The notes: generated by a model from the letters alone, not told the origin. Shown: positions 43,315 to 52,065, numbered from the stretch's first letter. The stretch: 64,000 nt of DNA from Thalassotalea euphylliae (GCF_003390375.1 NZ_QUOT01000001.1:3906001-3970000); one strand, 5' to 3'. A program made the numbers and translations.

Positions 43315-44389
43315 TTCCAACTCAAGCAACAATGTGCATGATGAACAAGCAGTAAGTCAGTCGTTAAACCAGTCTTTTCAAGGCTTTCATCACCAAAGCT
43401 GGTCTGAGGCAATAGCTGAACAAAATCGCTTGGGCAATGATTATGTTATCGCGACTGTGCTTGGTACTTCTGGCTCAACGCCAAGGGCGTCAGGCAGTAA
43501 AATGGTGATCACTGGCGAACAGATTTACGACACCTTAGGTGGTGGTCATTTGGAGTTTAAAGTTATTGAAAAAGCTCGCCAACTGCTCGCGCAGGGTGAA
43601 GCGGTGCAAGTGGCTGAGCAGTTTCATTTAGGTGCTAATTTAGGCCAGTGCTGCGGCGGTGCTACTGTCATCATGTTTGAAGTAATGATGTCACAGCATA
43701 TGAATTTAGATATTTACGGTGCTGGCCATGTTGCCCAAGCGCTGGTTAATGTTTTAGCGCACTTGCCTATTCGCATACGCTGGATAGACAGTCGGGCTGA
43801 GGTGTTTCCACAGCAGTTGCCCGCCAATGTAACAAAAATTGTTGACGAAGAGCCGGTTGAACAAGCCAAGCGGGCGCGCGCAAATACCGCCTATTTGATC
43901 TTAACCCACAATCACCAACTCGATTTTGCCTTAACTGAAGCCATTTTAAAGCGTGATGATGTACGTTGGTTAGGGGTGATAGGTTCAGACACCAAAGCCA
44001 AGCGTTTTCAGTATCGGTTAGGGCACAGAGGCTTCTCTGAACAACAAATAGCGAGTATGCAATGCCCTGTTGGCATCGATAATGTATCGGGCAAGTTGCC
44101 GATGGAAGTTGCGGTATCTATTGCTGGTCAGTTGATCGGGCTCTATCAGCAGAAAAGCCAAGAGCAAAGTCAGCAAAAAGGCCAGCAGCAAGATCAGCAG
44201 AAAAGCGAGTCAAAAGACCAGCAAACGCCAATCAATAATAAATCGAAAAAGCGCAATGGCCTGCAGTGGCAAGAACTAACTGCGAGTTTTGCAACTTCGC
44301 AAAGCAGTGCAAAGAAAAGTAATGCGGAAAAAAGCGCTAAACAAAATCATGTGTTAACAGAAGATGTACAGGAGGTCGTTAACCAATGA
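43307..44389 (+). CDS. xdhC: Xanthine dehydrogenase maturation protein XdhC
   Basis: Chaperone that binds molybdenum cofactor, promotes its sulfuration and inserts it into XdhB. The 360 residues have the N-terminal XdhC/CoxI motif VLGTSGSTPRASGSKMVI, LGGGHLEFKVIEKAR and NLGQCCGGATVIMFE, then the Rossmann domain LDIYGAGHVAQALVNVL. After residue 280 there is a long Gln/Lys/Ser-rich low-complexity tail (QQKSQEQSQQKGQQQDQQKS), making it longer than typical XdhC (about 280-300). It overlaps uraD by 4 bases. Confidence 0.92.
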   Translation: MNSSNSSNNVHDEQAVSQSLNQSFQGFHHQSWSEAIAEQNRLGNDYVIATVLGTSGSTPRASGSKMVITGEQIYDTLGGGHLEFKVIEKARQLLAQGEAVQVAEQFHLGANLGQCCGGATVIMFEVMMSQHMNLDIYGAGHVAQALVNVLAHLPIRIRWIDSRAEVFPQQLPANVTKIVDEEPVEQAKRARANTAYLILTHNHQLDFALTEAILKRDDVRWLGVIGSDTKAKRFQYRLGHRGFSEQQIASMQCPVGIDNVSGKLPMEVAVSIAGQLIGLYQQKSQEQSQQKGQQQDQQKSESKDQQTPINNKSKKRNGLQWQELTASFATSQSSAKKSNAEKSAKQNHVLTEDVQEVVNQ

Positions 44390-44886
44390 CAGTAGAACAA
44401 TTTAATTCACTTGATGATGCTAAGGCGCATGCTGCACTGCAAAGTTGCTGTGTTGCGCCGCGCTGGATCGATCAAATGTTGTTAGCTAGGCCCTTTGTCT
44501 CACGTGAGCAATTATTATTTCAAGCGCAGCAAACATGGCAATTATTAGGAGAGAGTGATTACTTGGCGGCGTTTGAAGGACACCCACAAATTGGTGATGT
44601 GTCAACGCTAAGTAAAAAATTTGCGAACACCGCCAAACTCGCAGGCCATGAGCAATCAGGTATGAGTCAAGCTGACGAACAAGTGTTAGAAGAAATGTTG
44701 GCACTTAACCAAGCTTACTTAGCTAAATTTGGCTTTATTTTTATTGTCTGTGCAACCGGAAAGTCGGCACTTGAGATGCTGGAACTTATTCGCGAACGTA
44801 TTGATAACGAACCTGCAGCCGAACTTGCCATTGCTGCTGCCGAGCAAGCCAAAATAACAAAAATAAGACTGGAGAAATTAGTGTGA
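44386..44886 (+). CDS. uraD: OHCU decarboxylase
   Basis: Converts 2-oxo-4-hydroxy-4-carboxy-5-ureidoimidazoline to S-allantoin. The 166 residues match the family: catalytic His in AAFEGHPQIGDVSTL, followed by SGMSQADEQVLEEMLALNQAYLAKFGFIFIVCATGKSA. Starts ATG 44386, overlapping xdhC, and ends in a GTGTGA overlap with uraH. Both post-urate enzymes are adjacent, as is usual. Confidence 0.94.
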   Translation: MTVEQFNSLDDAKAHAALQSCCVAPRWIDQMLLARPFVSREQLLFQAQQTWQLLGESDYLAAFEGHPQIGDVSTLSKKFANTAKLAGHEQSGMSQADEQVLEEMLALNQAYLAKFGFIFIVCATGKSALEMLELIRERIDNEPAAELAIAAAEQAKITKIRLEKLV

Positions 44887-45236
44887 GCAGAAGTCCTATT
44901 ACCACTCATATTCTCGATACAAGTACCGGCCAACCAGCCAGTGGTGTGCCGGTAACCTTGTTTCAGCTTAACGACACCACTAACGAATGGCACGAACTAT
45001 GTGCCGCTGACACAGATGCAGATGGCCGCTTGATTGATTGGTTGCCAGCAGCGTTAGCAATTGCCCACGGTACATACAAATTGGTATTTGATATTGATGC
45101 ATACCAATCACAGGCTAGTGACGCGCCAGCCTTTTATCCTTATGCGGAAATTTGTTTTCGCGTATTAGACGACAATCATCACCATATTCCACTGCTATTG
45201 TCGCCATTTGGTTATTCAACGTATCGAGGAAGTTAA
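44883..45236 (+). CDS. uraH: 5-hydroxyisourate hydrolase (transthyretin-like)
   Basis: Hydrolyses 5-hydroxyisourate to OHCU. The 117 residues have the N-terminal His in THILDTSTGQPASGVPV, the central HIUase strands and the C-terminal signature YSTYRGS that closes the active site. No signal peptide, so cytoplasmic. GTG start overlaps the uraD stop by 4 bases. Confidence 0.95.
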   Translation: MSRSPITTHILDTSTGQPASGVPVTLFQLNDTTNEWHELCAADTDADGRLIDWLPAALAIAHGTYKLVFDIDAYQSQASDAPAFYPYAEICFRVLDDNHHHIPLLLSPFGYSTYRGS

Positions 45237-45238
45237 TG

Positions 45239-46630
45239 ATGACTACAGCTAATAAAATTCGCGTTATTTGCGGCGATATTCTTGATTTTGTTGATGACCC
45301 AGCCGTTGCTGGCGACAAGGCTTATCGCTACTTTGAGCAAGGCGCGTTAGTGATTCAAGATGGCAAAGTGGCCGACCTTGGCTTCGAGCGAGACATTTTA
45401 CCAAGCCTAGCGTTAGCTTATCCAGATCAGCTAATCGACACTAAACGTTATACTGGGCGTTTGATTATCCCCGGCATGATCGATACGCATATTCACCTGC
45501 CACAAACTGAAATGATAGGGGCTTACGGCGAACAGTTATTAACTTGGTTAACTGAATATGCCTTTCCAACGGAAAAAAAGTTTGCTGATGAAGACTATGC
45601 ACGGCAGGTGTCTCAGCGCTTTATTGATGAATTGCTGCGCAATGGTACAACTAGTGCGCTGGTGTTTGGTACTGTCCACCCACAATCAGTGAATGCTTTC
45701 TTTAGTGAAGCACAGCAACGAAAACTGCGCATGATTGCCGGTAAAGTGATGATGGACAGAAACTGCCCTGAAGATTTATCAGACTGCCCAGAATCTAGCT
45801 ATCAAGACTCAAAAGCCTTGATTGAAAAATGGCATAACGTTGATCGCCTTAGCTACGCTGTAACACCACGCTTTGCGCCAACCTCTAGCCCAGAGCAATT
45901 AGCAAAATGTACGCAGTTGCTTGAAGAGTATCCCGACGTTTACTTACATACCCATTTATCGGAAAACAAAGACGAATGTGCTTGGGTTAAAGAGCTCTTC
46001 CCAGAAAGTGAAGATTACCTTGGTGTATATGAAGATGCAGGGTTAGTGCGCAGACGCTCAGTGTTTGCGCACTCTATTCACCTTGCCGAGCGCGAGCTTG
46101 ATTGCTTGGCGAAAACACAGGCATCGGTATCTCACTGTTCGACATCAAACCTGTTTCTTGGCTCTGGTTTATTTAATCTCAAAGCCTGTGAAAAACGCGG
46201 CATTCACGTTGGTATGGGCACCGATGTTGGCGCAGGTACCAGCTTTTCTATGCTGCAAACTGGTAATGAAGCTTACAAAATTCAACAGTTGCAAGGGGAG
46301 AAATTCTCTGCGTTTAAAGGGCTTTATTTAGCAACCCTAGGCGGGGCTAGAGCGCTCGATTTAGAGGGAACTATTGGTAATTTCAATACTGGCTGTGAAG
46401 CGGATTTTGTCGTTTTAGACTATCAAGCAACGCCATTTTTAAGCTTCAGATTGAAAGAGGCGAAAACCTTACACGAACGTTTATTTGCCATTATGATGCT
46501 AGGGGATGACCGCTGTATTGAAGCCACCTATATCCTCGGTGAAAAAGCCTACAAGCGCGATGGTCAGCCACAATTTAAACCAACGCTAGCAGATATTAGC
46601 GAGCCCTCTGTTCTTAAGGAGGTGAGTTAA
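45239..46630 (+). CDS. guaD: Guanine deaminase
   Basis: Deaminates guanine to xanthine, feeding xanthine dehydrogenase. The 463 residues show the amidohydrolase metal motif DTHIHLPQ, the guanine-deaminase signature TEMIGAYGEQLLTWLTEYAFPTE, HTHLSENKDE, and the catalytic metal Asp in GMGTDVGAGTSFSM. ATG 45239 fits the ribosome site GAGGAAG at 45226-45232; ATG 45236 overlaps the uraH stop and is too close. An upstream reading frame exists but is just the uraH overlap. Confidence 0.95.
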   Translation: MTTANKIRVICGDILDFVDDPAVAGDKAYRYFEQGALVIQDGKVADLGFERDILPSLALAYPDQLIDTKRYTGRLIIPGMIDTHIHLPQTEMIGAYGEQLLTWLTEYAFPTEKKFADEDYARQVSQRFIDELLRNGTTSALVFGTVHPQSVNAFFSEAQQRKLRMIAGKVMMDRNCPEDLSDCPESSYQDSKALIEKWHNVDRLSYAVTPRFAPTSSPEQLAKCTQLLEEYPDVYLHTHLSENKDECAWVKELFPESEDYLGVYEDAGLVRRRSVFAHSIHLAERELDCLAKTQASVSHCSTSNLFLGSGLFNLKACEKRGIHVGMGTDVGAGTSFSMLQTGNEAYKIQQLQGEKFSAFKGLYLATLGGARALDLEGTIGNFNTGCEADFVVLDYQATPFLSFRLKEAKTLHERLFAIMMLGDDRCIEATYILGEKAYKRDGQPQFKPTLADISEPSVLKEVS

Positions 46631-47895
46631 TGGTGTTGGAAGCATTGGGATTAGCTGGGTTAGAAAACTACTTTTTTGAGCTAGCACACCTCGTTTTACG
46701 TTATTTTCACGTTATTGCGGGTATCGCTTGGATAGGTGCATCGTTTTACTTTGTTTGGCTCGACAACAATTTACAAACACCGCCCAAATGGAAGCAAGAC
46801 AAAGGGATCCGTGGTGATTTATGGGCCATTCATGGTGGTGGCTTCTACGAGGTCGCTAAATATCAAAACGGCCCAGAGCAAATGCCCAGCACTTTGCATT
46901 GGTTTAAATGGGAAGCTTATACCACCTGGATTTCCGGTATTTTACTGTTTTCATTGTTGTACTATGTGGGCGCTGACGCTTATTTACTGGACAGCAATAA
47001 AACCAGTTTAGATAAAGCTAGCGCAATTGCTGTGTCATTAGCCATTATTGGCTCTGGCTATGTCATTTACCGTCTACTGTGCAAGTCACCGTTGGTTGAT
47101 AATGGTAAATTGTTTGCGCTCGTCGCAATTGGCTTACTGGCTTTGTACAGTTGGGGGCTCGACCAATTATTTACCGATCGCGCCGTCTATATTCATATTG
47201 GCGCGATTATCGGTACTTGTATGGCGGGTAATGTTTACCATGTCATCATGCCAAGTCAGCGTTATATGGTTGCGGAAGTCGAAGCAGGTCGCATTCCAGA
47301 CTCTGCACCTGGCTTGAAAGCTAAGTTGTGCTCGGTTCACAACAACTATGCAACGCTACCCGTTATTTTCATTATGCTCTCGAATCACTTTGCGTATACC
47401 TATAGCCACCCTTATGGCTGGTTAATTCTGGTGGCTTTGTTTGTGATTGGTATGTGGATTCGCCACTTTTTTAATTTAAAACATCAAGGTGTATACAAAC
47501 CGCAAGTGTTCGTTGGTGGTGTTGCCGCCTTTTTGGCTTTGATGTTAGTGATTGCCCCTTGGCATGTGGTGAAAACGCAAAATCACTTAGCGAGTGAAGC
47601 CATTAGCGATCAGCAAGCATGGCAGATCATTGATAAACACTGCACTGAATGTCATAGCCAAACGCCGCGCTCTCAGCTGTTCCAGACGGCACCCAATGGA
47701 TTTATTTTGGATTCCGTCGCACAGGCAAAGAAGCTAAGTGCCTTTATTCATAGCCGCGCCATTGTTAATCGCGATATGCCTTTGGGGAATATGACCAAAA
47801 TGACGGAGGATGAACGTCAACAATTAGCAATTTGGTTGGTAGGGCTTGCGGGGAGCAAGGACGAATTGGCGAACAATACAGAAGCCGGGGGCTAG
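46630..47895 (+). CDS. puuD: Membrane urate oxidase PuuD with cytochrome c domain
   Basis: Oxidises urate to 5-hydroxyisourate and delivers electrons to a respiratory chain instead of oxygen. The 421 residues have a membrane domain (DUF989; eight or so segments from residue 16 to about 310) with RYFHVIAGIAWIGASFYFVWLD and a C-terminal cytochrome c domain with heme motif Cys338-Thr-Glu-Cys341-His342 and a likely Met ligand in DMPLGNMTKM. Start ATG overlaps the guaD stop by one base; ribosome site AAGGAGGTGA is nearly ideal. The soluble uricase is absent from this operon. Confidence 0.94.
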   Translation: MVLEALGLAGLENYFFELAHLVLRYFHVIAGIAWIGASFYFVWLDNNLQTPPKWKQDKGIRGDLWAIHGGGFYEVAKYQNGPEQMPSTLHWFKWEAYTTWISGILLFSLLYYVGADAYLLDSNKTSLDKASAIAVSLAIIGSGYVIYRLLCKSPLVDNGKLFALVAIGLLALYSWGLDQLFTDRAVYIHIGAIIGTCMAGNVYHVIMPSQRYMVAEVEAGRIPDSAPGLKAKLCSVHNNYATLPVIFIMLSNHFAYTYSHPYGWLILVALFVIGMWIRHFFNLKHQGVYKPQVFVGGVAAFLALMLVIAPWHVVKTQNHLASEAISDQQAWQIIDKHCTECHSQTPRSQLFQTAPNGFILDSVAQAKKLSAFIHSRAIVNRDMPLGNMTKMTEDERQQLAIWLVGLAGSKDELANNTEAGG

Positions 47896-47899
47896 ACCA

Positions 47900-48868
47900 G
47901 TGACTGATAATAATAGCTCAAGTTATGACAACTACCCGCGCGACTTGATTGGTTATGGCAGCAAACCGATTCATGCTAACTGGCCAAACAAGGCGAGAAT
48001 TGCTGTACAAGTAGTGATGAATTACGAAGAAGGGGGGGAAAACTCTGTGCTGCATGGCGACCCAGCAGCCGAAACTTTCTTGTCAGAAATTATTAATGCA
48101 CCGCATGTAGAAGATCGTCATATGAGTATGGAGTCAATCTACGAATACGGCAGTCGTGCGGGTGTTTGGCGCTTACTTAGGCTGTTTGACAAGTACCAAA
48201 TACCCGTTACCGTATTTGGCGTTGCGATGGCACTTAAACGCCATCCTGAGATAGCGCAGGCTTGCATGGCGGCGGGTCATGAAATTTGTAGTCATGGCCT
48301 GCGCTGGATTAATTACCAAAATATCGATATCGATACTGAACGCCAGCATATGCAAGCGGCCATCGAGATCATTGAGCAGATCACCGGGGAAAAGCCCAAG
48401 GGTTGGTATACTGGACGCACAAGCCCTAATACTGGTCAGCTAGTGGCAGAAAATGGTGAGTTCCTTTATGACGCCGATGATTACAGCGACGATCTGCCAT
48501 TTTGGCGGGAAGTAGCCATTGGCGAACAGGGTGAAACCAAACCACAGTTAATCGTACCTTACACTTTGGATGTAAATGATATGCGCTTTGCGGCAGTTCA
48601 GGGGTTTAATGCGGGCGATCAATTCTTTAATTACCTAAAAGACGCCTTTGATGCCTTGTATGAAGAAGGCGATCCCAATGGTGAAAATCGCCCGAAAATG
48701 ATGTCGATAGGTTTGCACTGTCGTTTGATTGGTCGTCCGGGACGTATCAAAGCGCTAGAACGGTTTTTCCAATATGCGCAGTCATTAGACCATGTGTGGT
48801 TTGCCCGCCGTATTGATATTGCAGAGCATTGGCATAAAACCCATCCCTTTAAAAGTAGTTCAGCATAA
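47900..48868 (+). CDS. puuE: Allantoinase, polysaccharide-deacetylase type
   Basis: Hydrolyses allantoin to allantoate. The 322 residues follow Pseudomonas PuuE closely: YPRDLIGYGSKPIHANWPNKARIA, VMNYEEGGENSVLHGD, SMESIYEYGSRAGVWRLL, GHEICSHGLRW, GWYTGRTSPNT and SIGLHCRLIGRPGR. It is not related to metal-dependent AllB. GTG 47900 is the best start, four bases after the puuD stop, giving a length close to known PuuE; translation from within puuD would add 18 unrelated residues. Last gene of the xdh operon; its product feeds the allantoate amidohydrolase encoded at 24 kb. Confidence 0.94.
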   Translation: MTDNNSSSYDNYPRDLIGYGSKPIHANWPNKARIAVQVVMNYEEGGENSVLHGDPAAETFLSEIINAPHVEDRHMSMESIYEYGSRAGVWRLLRLFDKYQIPVTVFGVAMALKRHPEIAQACMAAGHEICSHGLRWINYQNIDIDTERQHMQAAIEIIEQITGEKPKGWYTGRTSPNTGQLVAENGEFLYDADDYSDDLPFWREVAIGEQGETKPQLIVPYTLDVNDMRFAAVQGFNAGDQFFNYLKDAFDALYEEGDPNGENRPKMMSIGLHCRLIGRPGRIKALERFFQYAQSLDHVWFARRIDIAEHWHKTHPFKSSSA

Positions 48869-48917
48869 GGGTGCTTCAGCTTGCTTGGCTTGTATAGCTT
48901 AGTTAGTTGGGCATAAA

Positions 48918-48968
48918 AAAACGACGTCACTGTAGCTTAAAAAAGCGGGGAGATAATGACGTCGTTTT
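48918..48968. terminator. Bidirectional terminator after puuE
   Basis: AAAACGACGTCA and TGACGTCGTTTT form a 12-bp perfect stem around a 27-base loop, between puuE (plus) and the Yip1-family gene (minus). Confidence 0.8.
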
Positions 48969-49021
48969 ATATTTCAAAGCTTCAACTAGTTTTAAATATT
49001 GGTTTTAAATGAATATGTGCG

Positions 49022-49621
49022 CTAAGCAACGTACTCTGGACCAAAGCCCATACTCCATAAAATGGCAGTTGCTGCCATAATGGTTACCAGCAATACTAAA
49101 CCGCAAGTAACCACTGAACTAGAGTAAATAAAGCCTTTTTCTTCAGGAATGTTCATCATAATCGGCACACCTGAATAAAGCAGGTAAACCGAGTAACAAA
49201 TTGCCAACATGCCCGCTGTAACCACAAACCAAAGCACAGGGAATAGGGCCGTAACACCGACCATCAGCAAAGGTGTTGCTGTGTAGGCGGCAAGTTCTAG
49301 TGATTGTGTGTAGCTAGGATCTGAATCAAAGGTTTTGGCCATCCAATGAATTAGATAGGCAAGTGCAAAAACTCCCGCAATCAACGCTCCATACATGCCT
49401 ACCGACATGACTAGTGCACTTTGTTCTGTCAATTTAATCACGTCAGCAGCACCGATTGACCAACCAATATGAGCGGCAGCGTAATAGCCACAAATTGATG
49501 GAATTAAGGCGATGGTTAGTATGTGTGCCAGGCTATAGAACAAGCTTTCGTGACGTTTTTCAATGGTGTGCCATTCTTCTTTTGGGTGAGCATAAAGCCC
49601 CCAGATATGATTTAAGATCAT
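49022..49621 (-). CDS. Yip1-family membrane protein
   Basis: A 199-residue membrane protein with five predicted segments (about 29-49, 67-93, 110-130, 131-149 and 169-191). The N-terminal HIWGLYAHPKEEWHTIE is typical of bacterial Yip1-domain proteins, and GVPIMMNIPEEKGFIYSSSVV precedes the last segment. Function in bacteria is unknown. Ribosome site GAGAGG upstream of ATG 49621. It seems monocistronic and unrelated to the purine genes. Confidence 0.82.
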   Translation of the reverse strand: MILNHIWGLYAHPKEEWHTIEKRHESLFYSLAHILTIALIPSICGYYAAAHIGWSIGAADVIKLTEQSALVMSVGMYGALIAGVFALAYLIHWMAKTFDSDPSYTQSLELAAYTATPLLMVGVTALFPVLWFVVTAGMLAICYSVYLLYSGVPIMMNIPEEKGFIYSSSVVTCGLVLLVTIMAATAILWSMGFGPEYVA

Positions 49622-49806
49622 AGTTGTACCTCTCGCAGTCCCCGATTTTCGTTAATTGCGTTTTGTTTTTGTTATTCGCAACACTATTGGTATGTACAAG
49701 GTGTTTATGTACAAAGTCGATGTATGTATTTTTTTAATGTCGACTATTTATTTATGTAATATGGCGAGGAATTCGTCAAGAGGTGATTAAAAAATAAACG
49801 CCGCGT

Positions 49807-49820
49807 ACGATTTAAATCAA
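49807..49820. promoter_or_regulatory. Possible FNR-like palindrome
   Basis: ACGATTTAAATCAA, nearly the same as the motif at 587-600 (12 of 14 bases to the FNR consensus). It lies about 190 bases upstream of the Yip1-family start. Low specificity. Confidence 0.22.
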
Positions 49821-49892
49821 TAAAATAAATCCTGCATGATACTTTTTATCTAAGGTTTCGCTAGTAAATAGGCCAACTAGTGTCGATTCCGC

Positions 49893-50168
49893 CTAAGCAA
49901 TTTTGATTCTGACGATATTCATTATTTCCATTTCAAAGCCTGCGACGGTCTCTGTGCTTGGGTAATAGGTGATATTAACTCGTTGTCCTTGCAAGCTTCG
50001 GTAATGTTTTTTGCGCTTATATTTGAAGGGAACGTCAATATTGTCCAACATCAAAGTATTTACAATCCAGTCATCATCTTCACGCTGCACATGGGAAACC
50101 ACTTTAATTGATTCTGAGTGGGTTAGGTTTTGGTGGGATGAAAGCAATTGTTTAACCTGTTCGCCCAT
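49893..50168 (-). CDS. Small conserved-looking hypothetical protein
   Basis: A 91-residue soluble protein, rich in charged residues, with SHVQREDDDWIVNTLMLDNIDVPFKYKRKKHYRSLQGQRVNITYYPS. This suggests a small beta barrel. It has an excellent ribosome site (AAGGAG, 7 bases from ATG) and protein-like composition, so it is very likely real. I do not recognise a named family. It lies between the Yip1-family gene and folD, same strand, with gaps of 271 and 168 bases. Confidence 0.72.
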   Translation of the reverse strand: MGEQVKQLLSSHQNLTHSESIKVVSHVQREDDDWIVNTLMLDNIDVPFKYKRKKHYRSLQGQRVNITYYPSTETVAGFEMEIMNIVRIKIA

Positions 50169-50336
50169 ATTATTGCTCCTTGTTATTGCCTCTTGTTGAG
50201 AACGGCTAGATTAAGAAATGCCAGCCTGTAGAGAAAAAGCGTCGATTGACGCTTTTTCTCTTGTTCTATTAGCTGATATATCAGCTATTGTCTTTTCGGT
50301 AGTGACTTCAGTTTAGTAATGGCAAATAAGAGCTCG

Positions 50337-51194
50337 CTAGTTTGCACCGAACTCTTCACAGGCGATCAATGTATTTTCTATTAAGCTTGCAACAGTCATA
50401 GGGCCAACACCACCAGGTACAGGTGTAATGTAATCAGCTTTATCTTTAGCAACACCAAATTCAACATCACCAACTAATTTACCCGACTCAAGGCGGTTGA
50501 TACCAACATCAATCACAATGGCACCTTTTTTTATCCAATCGCCTAGAATAAATTCAGGCTTACCTACGGCGACGACTAGCAAGTCAGCTTGGCGAACTTT
50601 ACTTTCTAAGTCTTTCGTAAAACGATGAGTGGTTGTTACCGTACAGCCAGCTAGCAGTAGCTCAAGTGTCATCGGTCGGCCTACTATATTAGAAGCACCA
50701 ACAACAACGGCTTCTAAGCCATGAGGTTTAATACCGGTTGATTCGATTAATGTGACAATACCTTTTGGCGTGCAAGGGCGAAGGCCAGGTTGACGCAGCG
50801 CTAGTTTACCTACATTAGAAGGGTGGAAACCGTCTACATCCTTTTGCGGGTTGATATGTTCGATCACTAAATTGGGATCTAAACCGTCGGGTAAAGGCAG
50901 TTGCACTAAAATACCATCAACAGCATCGTCGTTATTTAATTCTTCAATTAGCGCCAGTAATTCTTTTTCAGACGTGCTTGAAGGCAAGTCGTATGAGCGA
51001 GAAACAAAACCAACTTCCTCACAAGCTCTGCGTTTGCTGCCAACGTATACTTCTGATGCAGGGTCATTACCAACCAAAATAACCGCCAATCCCGGTGCTC
51101 GTTTTCCTTGATTTATTCGCGCTGCTACTTTCTCTTTCACCGAAGTACGAATACTCTGTGCGATAGCTTTTCCGTCAATAAGTTGTGCTGTCAT
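50337..51194 (-). CDS. folD: Methylenetetrahydrofolate dehydrogenase/cyclohydrolase
   Basis: Interconverts 5,10-methylene-, methenyl- and 10-formyl-tetrahydrofolate, providing formyl groups for purine synthesis and initiator tRNA. The 285 residues keep the E. coli catalytic residues at the same numbers: Tyr50 and Lys54 in YVGSKRRACEEVG. Also present are LPLPDGLD, VVVGASNIVGRP (NADP site) and the C-terminal PVPGGVGPMTVA. Confidence 0.97.
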   Translation of the reverse strand: MTAQLIDGKAIAQSIRTSVKEKVAARINQGKRAPGLAVILVGNDPASEVYVGSKRRACEEVGFVSRSYDLPSSTSEKELLALIEELNNDDAVDGILVQLPLPDGLDPNLVIEHINPQKDVDGFHPSNVGKLALRQPGLRPCTPKGIVTLIESTGIKPHGLEAVVVGASNIVGRPMTLELLLAGCTVTTTHRFTKDLESKVRQADLLVVAVGKPEFILGDWIKKGAIVIDVGINRLESGKLVGDVEFGVAKDKADYITPVPGGVGPMTVASLIENTLIACEEFGAN

Positions 51195-51509
51195 AGTTCT
51201 TTAATAGGTAGAGGATTAATTCACGCTAATATTTTTGCATAAAAGCCGAGCTTGTTGTAACAACAAAACGCATAATTACGAAAAAAGCTGAGCTATGTCA
51301 GTTGTTATCGCAAAATAAGTTAAGTGATCTAAATATTCATTAGAAACATAGTGTTTATAGCTAAAAAATTAGCATTTATTTGCTTTTTTAGACGTTGTGG
51401 CGAAAAGGTGAGCGGTTGAAATAAATTTTTAAAAAAGTGTTTGACGAGTAAAGGGTGGGTCGGTAATATGCGCACCCGTTGAAGGCAACAAGGCTTTTAA
51501 CAACACTGT
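51195..51509 (+). other. Intergenic region between folD and the tRNA genes
   Basis: A 315-base gap between divergent folD and the tRNA array. It contains the tRNA promoter at 51441-51473 and the folD promoter region, and no credible reading frame. Confidence 0.55.
51441..51473 (+). promoter_or_regulatory. Stable-RNA promoter of the tRNA array
   Basis: -35 TTGACG, 17-base spacer, -10 TAATAT at 51464-51469, then a GCGC discriminator, the pattern of stringently controlled rRNA/tRNA promoters. The first tRNA begins 40 bases after the -10. Confidence 0.85.
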
Positions 51510-51586
51510 CGGTGATTAGCGCAGCTTGGTAGCGCACTTGGTTTGGGTCCAAGGGGTCGTAGGTTCAAATCCTACATCACCGACCA
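51510..51586 (+). tRNA. tRNA-Pro(TGG)
   Basis: 77 bases including encoded CCA. Acceptor CGGTGAT/ATCACCG, anticodon loop TTTGGGT with anticodon TGG, and a normal T-arm GTTCAAATC. First of three identical copies. Confidence 0.97.
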
Positions 51587-51640
51587 CTTTCTTTTTTCTT
51601 TCACAAGGTTAAAAGAAAGCTATGCACTTGTAGGTGATGT

Positions 51641-51717
<77 letters not shown>

Positions 51718-51724
51718 TACAATG

Positions 51725-51800
51725 GTGGCTATAGCTCAGTTGGTAGAGCCCCGGATTGTGATTCCGGTTGTCGTGGGTTCAAGTCCCATTAGCCACCCCA
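51725..51800 (+). tRNA. tRNA-His(GTG)
   Basis: 76 bases including CCA. Acceptor GTGGCTA/TAGCCAC, anticodon GTG in loop TTGTGAT. A G precedes the gene at 51724, which supplies the G-1 required by histidyl-tRNA synthetase, opposite C73. Confidence 0.97.
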
Positions 51801-51808
51801 TCTTTCGT

Positions 51809-51885
51809 CGGTGATTAGCGCAGCTTGGTAGCGCACTTGGTTTGGGTCCAAGGGGTCGTAGGTTCAAATCCTACATCACCGACCA
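51809..51885 (+). tRNA. tRNA-Pro(TGG), second copy
   Basis: Identical over 77 bases to the copy at 51510-51586, encoded CCA included; only 8 bases after tRNA-His. Confidence 0.97.
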
Positions 51886-51988
51886 CTCTTTCAGATTTTA
51901 GCTTTTATAGTGTTATCATCAGCGTAATTTAAGATGCTAAAATTTAAAGTGGTTCGAATTAGAATACTTCGATTACCATTACCTTTGT

Positions 51989-52065
51989 CGGTGATTAGCG
52001 CAGCTTGGTAGCGCACTTGGTTTGGGTCCAAGGGGTCGTAGGTTCAAATCCTACATCACCGACCA
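51989..52065 (+). tRNA. tRNA-Pro(TGG), third copy
   Basis: Identical to the other two copies. It is separated from copy 2 by a 103-base spacer and followed by a T/C-rich tract that may end transcription. Confidence 0.97.

Noticed and set aside
45152..45238. Longer guanine deaminase N-terminus
   Set aside because: This extension lies within uraH in another frame; the start at 45239 has the ribosome site and the expected protein N-terminus.
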